Positions 42,026 to 51,683 of a stretch of DNA of 64,000 bases are shown in pieces. Location of the stretch: contig NZ_CP141285.1 in assembly GCF_035319885.1 (NCBI RefSeq), forward strand, positions 1,426,001 to 1,490,000, read 5' to 3'. The stretch is from Altererythrobacter sp. H2 (GTDB taxonomy: Bacteria > Pseudomonadota > Alphaproteobacteria > Sphingomonadales > Sphingomonadaceae). Position numbers and translations under genes: made by a program. Under the pieces are notes generated by a model. The model made no database searches. It was not told where the DNA came from and saw nothing but the letters and a program-made list of their open reading frames with translations. Position 1 is the first letter of the stretch. Every line of letters begins with the position of its first letter.

Positions 42026-43104
42026 TATCCTGCCTCTGCCTCCATCGCGTCATGCTGGTCGATCCGCGCTGCCCGTCGCTCCAGCCCGACCTTGATCATG
42101 GCCAGCAGCGGATCAGCCAGGGCCAGCCCGAGGATACCGAACAGCACCCCGAACACCAGCTGAGCCGAAAGCACCAGCGCGGGGGCAAGATCGACGGTCT
42201 TCTTGGCGATCATCGGTATGATGACGTAACCGTCGAAGTTCTGGACCAGCAAATAGACGAAAATCGTGTAGAGCCCCATCTCCGTCCCGCCTGAAAAGCC
42301 GACCAGGACCATCAGGACGCCGGAGATAATCGCGCCGACGTTGGGGATGAACACCAGCAGGCCCGTCAGCAGGCCCAGCAGCACGGCCATGGGCACGCCG
42401 TAGATCGCCAGCATGGCCCAGGTGAATACGCCCTCGATCACCATTCCCAGCAGCCGCCCGGCCAGCAGGCGACGCATGGTATAGGCCTGATGGCTAAGCG
42501 TGTCGAAGAAGGCCGGACGGTAGTCTTCCGGCACCATCCAGGCGACTCCACGCTCGTAAGCGCGCGGGTCGAAGGCGAGATAGATCCCGATGATCACGAT
42601 CAGCAGCAGCGTCGTCAGCCCGCCGAACAACCCGCCGATCGCACGGGTGACACTGCCGACGCCGCTCATCAGGTTGCCGGCCATCGACTGGAGGTCGCTG
42701 GTGTTGACGGCAATCCCGTGTTGGCGCAGCAGCGCCAGCAGTTCGCCGGCCTGTTTGGTCACAATCTGGGGAAATTCTGCTGCTTCTTCAGCCAGCTGCG
42801 CTCCGGCGAATATGACCAGCCAGATGAAGAAGGCCACGGTCAACAGCAGCACGATCGCCACCCGCCAGCTGCGCCCGATCTTCAGCACCCGGCCCAGCAA
42901 CCGCGCGCCGCCGTCGATCATCGCGCCGAACACCAGAGCGCCGAAGATCACCAGCAGGGACTGCGAGATATAGATCGCCAGCACCACCAGCCCGATGACC
43001 GATGCCCAGACCAGGGCGCGGGCGGCTTCAAAGCGCAGGCGGGTGCTTTCGATCCGGGTCGGGCTCGCGCCCATGTCTTCTGCTTCGGGCGGGCCAGCGC
43101 TCAC
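42025..43104 (-). CDS. AI-2E family permease (UPF0118)
   Basis: A polytopic membrane protein of 359 residues: paired N-terminal helices (about 30-80), a third near residue 100, a soluble middle (about 115-180), then five C-terminal helices including the family block LLTGLLVFIPNVGAIISGVL and QNFDGYVIIPMIAKKTVDLAPALVL. Members export small molecules or act as Na+/H+ antiporters. The start is a GTG overlapping the lepB stop (GTGA); ATG 43074 is possible. Confidence 0.9.
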   Translation of the reverse strand: MSAGPPEAEDMGASPTRIESTRLRFEAARALVWASVIGLVVLAIYISQSLLVIFGALVFGAMIDGGARLLGRVLKIGRSWRVAIVLLLTVAFFIWLVIFAGAQLAEEAAEFPQIVTKQAGELLALLRQHGIAVNTSDLQSMAGNLMSGVGSVTRAIGGLFGGLTTLLLIVIIGIYLAFDPRAYERGVAWMVPEDYRPAFFDTLSHQAYTMRRLLAGRLLGMVIEGVFTWAMLAIYGVPMAVLLGLLTGLLVFIPNVGAIISGVLMVLVGFSGGTEMGLYTIFVYLLVQNFDGYVIIPMIAKKTVDLAPALVLSAQLVFGVLFGILGLALADPLLAMIKVGLERRAARIDQHDAMEAEAG

Positions 43105-44006
43105 TCGCGCGCGCCCTCTTCGGCGATTGCCGGGCGCAGGGAACTCCACGCCCGTTCCCCGCGCAGCGAGGTGAACCAGCTGACCGGGTTCCAGCCGGTT
43201 GTCCCGTCGAGCGAGAAGGTGATGAATTCGGCCCGGCCGCCGATGTTCTCCAGCGGGACAGGGCCGCCGAGGCCGCCGCCGCCATACGGATCGACCGGGG
43301 CGCGGCTGTCAGCCGAATGGTCGCGGTTGTCACCCATCACGAACACATGGCCCTGCGGCACTGTGAGCGGTCCGAAGTTGTCGAAGCCGCCGTCGTAGTC
43401 TTCGTTCACCACCAGATAGGTCGCACCATTGGGCAGGGTCTCGCGGGCTACGGGCAGTTCGAACACCGGGGTGCCGTCCTCGCTTCGTGCGCGGTACATG
43501 TCGAAGTCGGCAAGGCACGGGCGGGCCGGCATGCCGCAAAGATGCTGGTCGCTGGCGACGGGCATCCGCAGGGCCGGTTCGATGCGCTGCGGAATCGCCG
43601 TGCCGTTCAGCACGATCCGTCCGCCCCGCACCTCGATCGTATCACCGGGCAGAGCCACCACGCGCTTGATGTAGTCCTCGTCCCGCAGAGGATGGACCGG
43701 GATCACGATGTCGCCGTATTCCGGCGTGGCGGGCCAGACCCGCCATTCGGCCCGCGGCAGCAGGTGGAACGAAACCGACGACCAGCTCCAGCCGTAGGGG
43801 TACTTGCTCACCACCAGCCGGTCACCCACGAGCAGGTTGGGCATCATCGAGGTGCTGGGTATGTAGAATGGCTTGGCAATGAAGCTGTGGAAGGCGAGCA
43901 CCGCCAGCAGCATGACGGCAAGCCCCCGCAATTCGGCCAGCCAGTTGACCTTTTCCTTGGCCGGCCGGGCCGATGCAATGTTTGGTTCGGATGCAGCGTC
44001 TGTCAC
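43101..44006 (-). CDS. lepB: Signal peptidase I
   Basis: Cleaves signal peptides from exported proteins. The 301-residue product has a single N-terminal membrane anchor (about 28-44), catalytic Ser53 in IPSTSMMPNLLVGD, general-base Lys114 in DYIKRVVALPGD, and the conserved box VFVMGDNRDHSADSR near residue 220. An insertion around residues 140-185 is typical for sphingomonads. The start is probably GTG 44006; a TTG at 44018 would overlap the acpS stop. It lies in the run pdxJ-acpS-lepB. Confidence 0.95.
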   Translation of the reverse strand: MTDAASEPNIASARPAKEKVNWLAELRGLAVMLLAVLAFHSFIAKPFYIPSTSMMPNLLVGDRLVVSKYPYGWSWSSVSFHLLPRAEWRVWPATPEYGDIVIPVHPLRDEDYIKRVVALPGDTIEVRGGRIVLNGTAIPQRIEPALRMPVASDQHLCGMPARPCLADFDMYRARSEDGTPVFELPVARETLPNGATYLVVNEDYDGGFDNFGPLTVPQGHVFVMGDNRDHSADSRAPVDPYGGGGLGGPVPLENIGGRAEFITFSLDGTTGWNPVSWFTSLRGERAWSSLRPAIAEEGARE

Positions 44007-44014
44007 GGGAATAC

Positions 44015-44416
44015 TCAAAGCGGACGGGCCTCGATGATCACGAAGGCCTGGGCCCATGGATGATCGTCGGTGAGGGTGAGATGAATAACCGCCTCATGGC
44101 CGTCCGGCGTCATTTCCGCAAGGCGCTTGGCCGCGCCGTTCGCCAGGGCCAGGGTGGGTGCACCTGATGGTGCGTTCACCACGCCGATGTCTTTCATATA
44201 AACGCCGCGATGGAAACCGGTGCCGACCGCCTTGGAGAACGCTTCCTTGGCGGCAAACCGCTTGGCGTAGGTGCCGGCACGGGTGAAGGGACGTTTGGCC
44301 GCCTTGGCCCGCTCGACCTCGGTGAAAACCCGCCGCTCGAACCGCTCGCCGCGACGGTCGAGCACGGCCTGGATGCGCTCGATGTTGCACAAGTCGGAGC
44401 CGAGACCGATGATCAT
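44015..44416 (-). CDS. acpS: Holo-[acyl-carrier-protein] synthase
   Basis: Transfers phosphopantetheine from CoA to apo-ACP. The 133-residue product shows the two hallmark blocks [20 protein letters not shown] and [16 protein letters not shown]. It overlaps pdxJ by ATGA; the pdxJ-acpS pairing is widely conserved. Confidence 0.97.
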   Translation of the reverse strand: MIIGLGSDLCNIERIQAVLDRRGERFERRVFTEVERAKAAKRPFTRAGTYAKRFAAKEAFSKAVGTGFHRGVYMKDIGVVNAPSGAPTLALANGAAKRLAEMTPDGHEAVIHLTLTDDHPWAQAFVIIEARPL

Positions 44417-45186
44417 CCCCGCGCCTCGTCCATCAGCTCGCGCATGCGCAGGACGGCTGGCTCCAGCCCGCAGAAAATCGCCTCGCCAATCAGGTAGTGG
44501 CCGATGTTGAGTTCGGCCAGCTGCGGGATGGCGGCAATCGGCTGCACGTTCTCATAAGTGAGCCCATGGCCCGCGTGGGGCTCGATCCCGTTCTTGGCCG
44601 CGAGAGCGGACATGTCGGTGATCCGCTTCAGCTCGCTCGCCACCCGGTCGCGATCACCGTCGACAAACGCATGGGCATATTCGCCGGTGTGAAATTCGAC
44701 CACGGGCGCGCCAAGCCGCAAGGCTGCATCGAGCTGGCGTTCGGTCGCCTCGATAAACAGGCTTACCCGGATCCCGGCATCGGCCAGACGGGTGACCATC
44801 GGGGCCAGCCGGTTGTGGAGGCCCGCTGCATCAAGCCCGCCCTCGGTGGTACGCTCCTCGCGCTTCTCCGGCACGATACAGGCGGCGTGGGGCTTGTGGC
44901 GCAGCGCGATTGCCAGCATTTCCTCGGTCGCTGCCATTTCGAGGTTGAGCGGCAGGCTGGTCGCCGCCTGGATGCGGGCGAGGTCCTCGTCGCGGATATG
45001 GCGCCGGTCCTCGCGCAGGTGGGCGGTAATGCCATCACCACCGCAAGCGGCAACGATTTCGGCGGCGCGCACCGGATCGGGATGATCGCCGCCGCGCGCA
45101 TTGCGGATGGTGGCGACGTGGTCGATGTTGACCCCGAGGCGGAGGCGAGAAAGGGCCGGGGTCAAAGCGGCATTCCTGTCGGGCAT
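44413..45186 (-). CDS. pdxJ: Pyridoxine 5'-phosphate synthase
   Basis: Condenses 1-deoxyxylulose 5-phosphate with 3-amino-2-oxopropyl phosphate to form vitamin B6, sharing a precursor with Dxr. The 257-residue TIM barrel shows [52 protein letters not shown] and [10 protein letters not shown]. The start at 45186 lies 25 nt inside the preceding serine hydrolase gene. The family core begins at about residue 15, so a shorter form is conceivable. Confidence 0.96.
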   Translation of the reverse strand: MPDRNAALTPALSRLRLGVNIDHVATIRNARGGDHPDPVRAAEIVAACGGDGITAHLREDRRHIRDEDLARIQAATSLPLNLEMAATEEMLAIALRHKPHAACIVPEKREERTTEGGLDAAGLHNRLAPMVTRLADAGIRVSLFIEATERQLDAALRLGAPVVEFHTGEYAHAFVDGDRDRVASELKRITDMSALAAKNGIEPHAGHGLTYENVQPIAAIPQLAELNIGHYLIGEAIFCGLEPAVLRMRELMDEARG

Positions 45187-46289
45187 ACGGCTGCGCGGAT
45201 TAGGTCGTGTGTTACGCCCGCTTGCTGCCAGATTTCGCCAAACGCAGCTTCCGCCTCAGCGCGGTTCGATGTCATGATGATCACCATATCGAGTTCGGGC
45301 AGGATAATGTTGCGCAGCACCACGCCGCCGATGAAACCGCGCCGCTCGACAATGCGCACGGGAGTATCGCCGCAATCCTTGAGAGGCACGCTGAACGACC
45401 ACTGTCCAAGCGCGGCATAGCCATATTCGGGCTTGCCTTCCCACATCACTGCACGCTGGGCCTCGGGCAGGAGTTTGCCGGTCATCAGGGCGCGATCAAA
45501 CACGAGCAAATCGCGGGCCGTGCCGTACAGGGCACCCGCAGCGCCGAAATTTTCCAGCCGGAATGCAGATGATTCCGGTTTTCCCGCAGCAAACCCTGCC
45601 ACCGTGGGCTCGGCGCGGGGAAACAGACCCACGCTGGTGAGCCCGAGCGGCTGGGCAATGCGCTCGGCAATCAGGGTTTCGTATGATTTGCCGCTGGTCG
45701 CTTCGATCACCGCGCCCATCATGACGAAGTCGCAGTCACCGTAAAAGAACTCGGACAGCGGTTCGCGGGCGGTTGGACCTTCACACCAGGCACGCCCGGT
45801 CTCGGGGCTGCCGGGTTCGACCATGTAGAAGGTTGGCCAGTCGTCCCTGCCGACGGGGCCTTCTTCGGTGCGCGGCAGTCCGGACACATGCTGCATCAGC
45901 ATCCGCGCGGTGATCCGGTTGGCATAGGGCGCCTTGCTGTCAGGCAGGCAGCGGATGATCGGCGCATCGAGATCGAGCCGTCCGGCGGCGACTTCCTGCA
46001 TGGCAATGGTAGCTGTCACCTGCTTGGTTACAGAAGCCCAACGCCAGACCTTGCCCAATTCGTGCGCGGTACCGCCACCTGGGGCAATTTCTCCGATCGC
46101 GCGTTCGAACACGATCGTATCGCCGCGCGCGATCAGGATGGTGCCCGGTGCTGTGACAGGGTCGAGTGCGGCAGATACCGCATTCGCGTCAATCGCAGGC
46201 GGCGCGGCAGTTTCATGAGCCGCGGCCGGGAGGACTCCAAGGATCAGTGCCGCACATCCCACGAGCCAGTTCCCGAACCGCATCTGCAT
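45162..46289 (-). CDS. Beta-lactamase-family serine hydrolase, secreted
   Basis: A 375-residue exported protein with a signal peptide (LVGCAALILGVLPAAAHE). It has a class C beta-lactamase/transpeptidase-like domain: the nucleophile motif Ser-x-x-Lys in WASVTKQVTATI (about residue 88), and a Tyr motif YGDCDF (about 183) in the place of Tyr-x-Asn. The third motif is not a clear KTG. It may be an esterase or D-aminopeptidase rather than a true beta-lactamase. It lies 4 bp after pyrE. Confidence 0.87.
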   Translation of the reverse strand: MQMRFGNWLVGCAALILGVLPAAAHETAAPPAIDANAVSAALDPVTAPGTILIARGDTIVFERAIGEIAPGGGTAHELGKVWRWASVTKQVTATIAMQEVAAGRLDLDAPIIRCLPDSKAPYANRITARMLMQHVSGLPRTEEGPVGRDDWPTFYMVEPGSPETGRAWCEGPTAREPLSEFFYGDCDFVMMGAVIEATSGKSYETLIAERIAQPLGLTSVGLFPRAEPTVAGFAAGKPESSAFRLENFGAAGALYGTARDLLVFDRALMTGKLLPEAQRAVMWEGKPEYGYAALGQWSFSVPLKDCGDTPVRIVERRGFIGGVVLRNIILPELDMVIIMTSNRAEAEAAFGEIWQQAGVTHDLIRAAVCPTGMPL

Positions 46290-46293
46290 TGTC

Positions 46294-46875
46294 TTAGTCC
46301 TTCCGGCTGCCTGGTTTCGTGACAGCTACGCGGGCAAGCGCCTCGGGGATTTCCTCTTCCGCGAAAGTGGGAAAATTGAGCTGCACGAGCGGGAAGAACG
46401 GCACGCCGAGGTCGGCATCGCCTGCCGAACGGTCGACGAGTGCGACTTCTGCAATCACCGTTCCGCCCTCCCGTTCGACTGCCTCGATCGCCTCGCGACT
46501 GGAGAGCCCGGTGGTGACCACGTCCTCCACCATCAATACCCTGGCACCTTCTGCAAGAGCGAAACCGCGGCGCAGTTCGAAAGTGCCGGTCGGGCGTTCG
46601 AGAAAGATCGCATCCTTGCCCAGCGCACGCCCCATTTCATGGCCGATGATCAGCCCGCCCATGGCGGGAGAAACGACCACGTCGATCTCGCTGCGAATCT
46701 CGCGCGGCAGCCGCTGGGCGAGAGCGAGGGCAAGCCGGCCAGCCCGTTCGGCGTTCATCAGCACCCGCGCGCACTGGAGGTAGTGGGCGCTGTGGCGGCC
46801 ACTCGACAGCACGAAATGGCCTTCCAAAAGGGCCTCGCAGCTACGGAATTCGGACAGTACGTCTTCGTCGGTCAT
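46294..46875 (-). CDS. pyrE: Orotate phosphoribosyltransferase
   Basis: Makes orotidine monophosphate. The 193-residue product has GHFVLSSGRHSAHYLQCARVL (orotate side), VVSPAMGGLIIGHEMGRALG, and the PRPP-binding motif VLMVEDVVTTGLSSREAIEAV near residue 120. The ATG at 46875 has GGAAAAGCG upstream; longer open sequence before it is not conserved. It is the first gene of the minus-strand run down to ruvX. Confidence 0.96.
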   Translation of the reverse strand: MTDEDVLSEFRSCEALLEGHFVLSSGRHSAHYLQCARVLMNAERAGRLALALAQRLPREIRSEIDVVVSPAMGGLIIGHEMGRALGKDAIFLERPTGTFELRRGFALAEGARVLMVEDVVTTGLSSREAIEAVEREGGTVIAEVALVDRSAGDADLGVPFFPLVQLNFPTFAEEEIPEALARVAVTKPGSRKD

Positions 46876-47056
46876 GGGTCGCTTTTCCGGGAGTTCACTG
46901 TGACTTGCTTGGGGGGCAAGCGATGTTGCGGATTTTTCTCCTAGAAGCGCTTGAGGCACTGGGCAAGCGCGCGTATAGGCCCGCCTTGACGCCCCCGTTA
47001 AGGGGGGTGGTGCGGTCGCTACAGGCGGCTGGAAATCAAAAACGGAAAGCGTCGGA

Positions 47057-48112
47057 TTGATGAATTTCGGTAATGCGCCTCGCGAGGCAATCGGCAGGAA
47101 AGTAACTGCATGGACGGCCGCTGCGCTTGCGCTGCTGCCCGCTACGGCCCTCGCGCAGGACGTTCCTGCCGATGCTGCCGCGCCTTTTGACGCACCCGCT
47201 GCGGATGCGGCCGCTGCAACTGCCACGGCTGACGCCGCGACGGGTTACACCCCGCTCGGCGCTGACATGATCAAGGGCCAGCCGGTTGACGGCGCGCTCG
47301 ATCTCCAGCCGCAGTTTTCGGACGTGGGCGAATATGCCTTCGGCTTCCACGTTGCGCTCGTCTGGATCATGGCGGCTATCAGCGTGTTCGTGCTGGGCCT
47401 GCTGCTTTATGTCATGTTCCGCTACCGCAAGGCGGCCAATCCCACTCCGTCGAAAACCACCCACAACACCATGGTCGAAGTGGTGTGGACCGTGGTTCCG
47501 GTGCTGATCCTGGTCGGTATTGCCATCCCCTCGATTTCGCTGCTTTCCAAACAGTACGAAACACCCCCCGAAGATGCGGTCACGGTGAAGATTACCGGTT
47601 ACCAGTGGAACTGGGGTTATGAATTCCCGGACCAGGGTATTCCCGAATTCATCGCCAACATGATGCCGGTGGAAGATGCCAAGGCTGCCGGTCTTCCGGC
47701 GCTGCTGGAAGTTGACAACCGGGTGGTGCTGCCGGTCAACACGCCGATCCGCATCCAGACGACCGCTGCAGACGTGATCCATTCCTGGGCCGTTCCTGCC
47801 CTGTGGTTCAAGATGGATGCCGTTCCGGGCCGCCTCAACGAAAAGCTGCTCACCATCAAGGAGCCGGGCATCTATTACGGCCAGTGTTCCGAACTGTGCG
47901 GCGTGAAGCATGCCTACATGCCGATCGCTGTGGAAGCGGTGCCGCTGGAACAATGGCAGGCCTGGGTCCGCTCCAAGGGCGGCTCGATCGGCGGTGAAGA
48001 GGAGGCTGCGGCACCTGCTGCTGCTGCTGCCACGGACGCTGCACCGGCAACCACTACCACTACTGCGGCTGCTGCCGCTCCCGCTGCTGCTGCTCCGGCA
48101 GTCGGCCAGTAA
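47057..48112 (+). CDS. coxB: Cytochrome c oxidase subunit II
   Basis: Accepts electrons from cytochrome c through the CuA centre. The 351-residue product has a signal peptide and an Ala/Asp-rich linker to about residue 65. Two membrane helices follow (about 90-115 and 145-170). The cupredoxin domain has VIHSWAVPALWFKMDAVPGR and the CuA ligands in YYGQCSELCGVKHAYMP. A C-terminal low-complexity tail of about 40 residues (Ala/Thr/Pro) is unusual. It is the first gene of the aa3 oxidase operon. Confidence 0.97.
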   Translation: MMNFGNAPREAIGRKVTAWTAAALALLPATALAQDVPADAAAPFDAPAADAAAATATADAATGYTPLGADMIKGQPVDGALDLQPQFSDVGEYAFGFHVALVWIMAAISVFVLGLLLYVMFRYRKAANPTPSKTTHNTMVEVVWTVVPVLILVGIAIPSISLLSKQYETPPEDAVTVKITGYQWNWGYEFPDQGIPEFIANMMPVEDAKAAGLPALLEVDNRVVLPVNTPIRIQTTAADVIHSWAVPALWFKMDAVPGRLNEKLLTIKEPGIYYGQCSELCGVKHAYMPIAVEAVPLEQWQAWVRSKGGSIGGEEEAAAPAAAAATDAAPATTTTTAAAAAPAAAAPAVGQ

Positions 48113-48139
48113 TCGCACCCAGGGTTGAAGAGAACGAAC

Positions 48140-49849
48140 ATGGCAACCACCGCGAACACCTTCCAGGCTCACGGCGATGACCACGCCCATCATGATGCCG
48201 ATCACAAGCCGGCGTTCTTTGCGCGCTGGTTCATGTCGACCAACCACAAGGACATCGGCACGCTCTACCTGATCTTCGCCATCTGTGCGGGGATCATCGG
48301 TGGTGTGATTTCGGGCGTAATGCGCGCCGAACTGGCCGAGCCGGGCATCCAGGTGCTCGGCTGGTGGGTCGAGATCATGGGTGGCGAGTCCAGCTTCGAG
48401 GCCAACGCCCACTTGTGGAACGTGTTCATCACCGCCCACGGCCTGATCATGGTGTTCTTCATGGTCATGCCGGCGATGATCGGCGGTTTCGGTAACTGGT
48501 TCGTGCCGCTGATGATCGGCGCGCCGGATATGGCGTTCCCGCGCATGAACAACATTTCGTTCTGGCTCACTGTGGCCGGTTTCATGAGCCTGATGTTCTC
48601 GACTTTCGTCCCCGGCGGACCGGAAGGTAACGGCGCCGGGATCGGCTGGACCGCCTATGCGCCGCTGTCGACCAGCGGTTCGGTTGGCCCGGCAACGGAC
48701 TTTGCGATCTTCTCGCTCCACCTCGCCGGTGCAGCGTCGATCATGGGGGCCATCAACTTCATCACCACCATCTTCAACATGCGCGCACCGGGCATGACCC
48801 TGCACAAGATGCCGCTGTTCGTGTGGTCGGTGCTGGTCACCGCGTTCCTGCTGCTGCTGGCCCTGCCGGTGCTGGCCGCTGCGATTACCATGCTGCTGAC
48901 CGACCGCAACTTCGGCACGACCTTCTTCAACCCGGCCGGTGGTGGTGACCCGGTGCTCTACCAGCACCTGTTCTGGTTCTTCGGCCACCCCGAAGTCTAC
49001 ATCATGATCCTGCCCGGTTTCGGCATCATCAGCCAGATCGTGGCGACCTTCAGCCGCAAGCCGGTGTTCGGCTACCTCGGCATGGCTTACGCCATGGTCG
49101 CGATCGGCGTGGTCGGCTTCGTCGTGTGGGCGCACCACATGTACACCGTCGGCATGGACGTGAACACGAAGATGTACTTCACGGCGGCCACCATGGTGAT
49201 CGCGGTTCCGACCGGCGTGAAGATCTTCAGCTGGATTGCCACGATGTGGGGCGGCTCGATCGAGTTCAAGTCACCGATGGTCTGGGCGATCGGGATGATC
49301 TTCCTGTTCACCGTGGGCGGCGTGACCGGCGTCTATCTCGCCAACGGCGGTATCGACGATGTGGTCCACGACACCTACTTCGTGGTGGCACACTTCCACT
49401 ACGTGCTGTCGATGGGTGCCGTGTTCTCGCTCTTCGCGGGCTTCTACTACTGGTTCCCGAAGATGAGCGGACGGATGCACTCGGAGTTCCTGAGCCACGT
49501 GCATTTCTGGATCTTCTTCATCGGTGTGAACATGATCTTCTTCCCGATGCACTTCCTCGGGCTGCAGGGCATGCCGCGTCGCTACCCCGACTATCCGGAG
49601 GCCTACAGCTACTGGAACGAGATCGCGACGATCGGCTACACCGTGATGGCAGTCTCGATGGTCGTGTTCTTCGTCAACATGATCTACGCCTTCGTGGCGG
49701 GCAAGAAGGCGGGCGACAATCCCTGGGGTGAAGGTGCGACCACGCTCGAGTGGACCCTGTCGAGCCCGCCGCCTTACCACCAGTTCGAAACGCTCCCGGT
49801 GATCGAAGATCACCACGACTACCACGATCACCGCCCCGTTACCGCCTGA
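48140..49849 (+). CDS. ctaD: Cytochrome c oxidase subunit I (aa3 type)
   Basis: The catalytic subunit, 569 residues with about 12 membrane helices. Visible are a heme a ligand in [20 protein letters not shown], the CuB site with the His-Tyr cross-link in [18 protein letters not shown], the paired His in VWAHHMY, and [17 protein letters not shown] carrying the heme a and a3 ligands. The His-rich N-terminus ([12 protein letters not shown]) is typical of sphingomonads. ATG 48140 follows GAAGAGAAC; five codons earlier is a weaker start. Confidence 0.98.
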   Translation: MATTANTFQAHGDDHAHHDADHKPAFFARWFMSTNHKDIGTLYLIFAICAGIIGGVISGVMRAELAEPGIQVLGWWVEIMGGESSFEANAHLWNVFITAHGLIMVFFMVMPAMIGGFGNWFVPLMIGAPDMAFPRMNNISFWLTVAGFMSLMFSTFVPGGPEGNGAGIGWTAYAPLSTSGSVGPATDFAIFSLHLAGAASIMGAINFITTIFNMRAPGMTLHKMPLFVWSVLVTAFLLLLALPVLAAAITMLLTDRNFGTTFFNPAGGGDPVLYQHLFWFFGHPEVYIMILPGFGIISQIVATFSRKPVFGYLGMAYAMVAIGVVGFVVWAHHMYTVGMDVNTKMYFTAATMVIAVPTGVKIFSWIATMWGGSIEFKSPMVWAIGMIFLFTVGGVTGVYLANGGIDDVVHDTYFVVAHFHYVLSMGAVFSLFAGFYYWFPKMSGRMHSEFLSHVHFWIFFIGVNMIFFPMHFLGLQGMPRRYPDYPEAYSYWNEIATIGYTVMAVSMVVFFVNMIYAFVAGKKAGDNPWGEGATTLEWTLSSPPPYHQFETLPVIEDHHDYHDHRPVTA

Positions 49850-49855
49850 TCGGCG

Positions 49856-49873
49856 GGCCCTTGGGGAAGGGCC
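49856..49873. repeat. Hairpin after ctaD
   Basis: GGCCCTT (49856-49862), GGGG loop, AAGGGCC (49867-49873) form a perfect 7-bp hairpin just after the ctaD stop in the 139-bp gap before ctaB. There is no T-run. It may stabilise the coxB-ctaD message. Confidence 0.4.
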
Positions 49874-49988
49874 GGGGTGATGCACCAGGGGAGGGGCGCG
49901 CTGGAGACGGTGCGCCCCCCTTGCTTTAACGAAGAGCCCGAGGCGCAAAATTCCGTCTCAGGCTTGGAAAAGATCGGATCAACCGCCT

Positions 49989-50912
49989 GTGACAACCGCG
50001 CCAACAGCCACTGTCCCGCTTCCGGCGGAATGGCGCGATTTCTTCGCGCTGACCAAGCCGCGGGTGATGAGCCTGGTGATCTTCACCGGCCTGTGCGGCC
50101 TGCTGGCAGCGCCGGGCAGCATTCACCCCGTGCTCGGCTTCACCGCGATCCTGTGCATCGCGATGGGCGCCGGCGGGGCCGCTGCGCTCAACATGTGGTG
50201 GGAGGCCGATCTTGATGCCGGGATGAAGCGGACGGCTGCCCGGCCAATCCCCGGCGGGCGGATGGACCCGACCAGCGCGCGGGACTTCGGGATCGGCCTG
50301 TCGGTTGGCTCTGTGCTGCTGATGGGCCTGGGCATTGGCTGGCTCGCAGCATCGATCCTGGCCGTATCCATCGTCTATTATGCCGTGATCTACACCATCT
50401 GGCTCAAGCCCCGCACGCCGCAGAACATCGTGATCGGTGGCGGCGCAGGCGCCTTCCCGCCGCTGATCGGCTGGGTGGCGGTGACCGGCGACGTGACGCT
50501 GATGCCGGTGCTGCTGTTCGCGATCATCTTCATGTGGACGCCGCCGCATTTCTGGGCGCTCGCACTGTTCGTGCAGATTGATTACGCCAAGGTCGGCATC
50601 CCGATGATGCCGGTGGTGCGCGGCGAGGCATCGACCCGCAAGCAGATCCTGGTCTATTCCATCCTGCTGTTGCCGGTTGCCGTGGCCCCGTGGTTCGTCG
50701 GGGGAACTGGCGCGCTCTATGGTGTGGTGGCCCTGGTCCTTTCCGCGCTGTTCGTGGCGCTGGCTGTGCCCGTGGCCACGCGCCGCGCAGGGGAGGGCGA
50801 CACCATGCGCCCCGAAAAGCGCCTGTTCTCCTTCAGCGTGCTCTACCTGTTCCTGCTTTTCGCAGCGCTCGTCGCGGACGCGCTTGTCCGCCAGCAAGGA
50901 TGGCTATCGTGA
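49989..50912 (+). CDS. ctaB: Protoheme IX farnesyltransferase (heme O synthase)
   Basis: Farnesylates heme b to heme O, the precursor of heme A for the oxidase encoded around it. The 307-residue polytopic protein shows [20 protein letters not shown], the prenyltransferase Asp motif [20 protein letters not shown] near residue 70, and a second polar motif near [18 protein letters not shown] start. The stop overlaps the next small gene as GTGA. Confidence 0.96.
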   Translation: MTTAPTATVPLPAEWRDFFALTKPRVMSLVIFTGLCGLLAAPGSIHPVLGFTAILCIAMGAGGAAALNMWWEADLDAGMKRTAARPIPGGRMDPTSARDFGIGLSVGSVLLMGLGIGWLAASILAVSIVYYAVIYTIWLKPRTPQNIVIGGGAGAFPPLIGWVAVTGDVTLMPVLLFAIIFMWTPPHFWALALFVQIDYAKVGIPMMPVVRGEASTRKQILVYSILLLPVAVAPWFVGGTGALYGVVALVLSALFVALAVPVATRRAGEGDTMRPEKRLFSFSVLYLFLLFAALVADALVRQQGWLS

Positions 50913-51028
50913 CCCCTGATGAACTCGCCGAATACCGCCGCCGCCAGAAGGCGCGCAATCTCGTGCTCGGCGGCGTGCTCGTGTTTTTCGTGATCCTGTT
51001 CTACGCTCTGACCATTGTGAGGATGTAG
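50909..51028 (+). CDS. 39-residue single-span membrane protein of the oxidase operon
   Basis: The peptide reads [16 protein letters not shown], then a membrane helix ([17 protein letters not shown]) and a short polar end. It sits between ctaB and ctaG, as short CoxF-like ORFs do in many alphaproteobacteria, and probably assists oxidase assembly. GTG at 50909 overlaps the ctaB stop (GTGA) and has AAGGA 8 nt upstream; an ATG at 50900 is also in frame. Confidence 0.82.
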   Translation: MTPDELAEYRRRQKARNLVLGGVLVFFVILFYALTIVRM

Positions 51029-51033
51029 CTGCC

Positions 51034-51618
51034 ATGACCACCATGCCGCTGGAAGACCGCAACCGCCGGGTCGGGTTCTATGCCCTGCTCGGGGCAGTGG
51101 CCATGCTGGGCCTGGGCTATGCGGCCGTCCCTCTCTACGACCTGTTCTGCCGGGTGACCGGCTTCGGCGGGACCACCCAGAAGGCGACCGAACAGGAAGC
51201 CACCCTGGCCGAACGCATGGCGCGCAGTGCCGGGGCCCGCGAGATATCGATCCGTTTCGACGCCAGCACCGCGCGGGACATGCCCTGGGCATTCAAGCCG
51301 GAACAGGTGACCGAAAAGGTCCAGATCGGGGTCCGGGATCTTGCCTTCTACACCGCCCGCAATGACAGCGGCGTGCCCATCACCGGCACCGCCACCTTCA
51401 ATGTCGAGCCGGAACAGGCGGGCAAGTATTTCCACAAGGTGCAGTGCTTCTGCTTCACCGAACAGGTGCTCCAGCCGGGGCAGGAAGTGCGGATGCCGGT
51501 GCTCTATTTCGTCGATCCGGCCATCCTCAATGATCCGAACATGCGTGATACCCAGCAGATCACCTTGAGCTACACCTTCCACAAGTCAGCGATTCAGCCG
51601 AAAATTCCTGCGTCCTGA
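51034..51618 (+). CDS. ctaG: Cytochrome c oxidase assembly protein CtaG/Cox11
   Basis: A copper chaperone that delivers CuB to subunit I. The 194-residue product has an N-terminal membrane anchor (about 12-30), AAVPLYDLFCRVTGFGGT, and the copper-binding Cys pair in VQCFCFTEQVLQPGQE near residue 140, followed by VDPAI and a conserved ITLSYTF strand. It begins 5 bp after the 39-residue ORF. Confidence 0.97.
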   Translation: MTTMPLEDRNRRVGFYALLGAVAMLGLGYAAVPLYDLFCRVTGFGGTTQKATEQEATLAERMARSAGAREISIRFDASTARDMPWAFKPEQVTEKVQIGVRDLAFYTARNDSGVPITGTATFNVEPEQAGKYFHKVQCFCFTEQVLQPGQEVRMPVLYFVDPAILNDPNMRDTQQITLSYTFHKSAIQPKIPAS

Positions 51619-51683
51619 CACTGGACCAAGCGCAACCGCCCGATTAAGGGCCAGACAAAGCATACTGACGGGGTACACGATTC

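Noticed and set aside
45162-46289. True beta-lactamase (antibiotic resistance) for the serine hydrolase
   Set aside because: Only the Ser-x-x-Lys motif is clear; the Tyr motif is YGD and no KTG box is visible, so an esterase or peptidase role is as likely.
47036-49138. 700-residue minus-strand open frame opposite coxB/ctaD
   Set aside because: Antisense shadow with His/Arg/Gly-rich low-complexity composition; coxB and ctaD are unambiguous.
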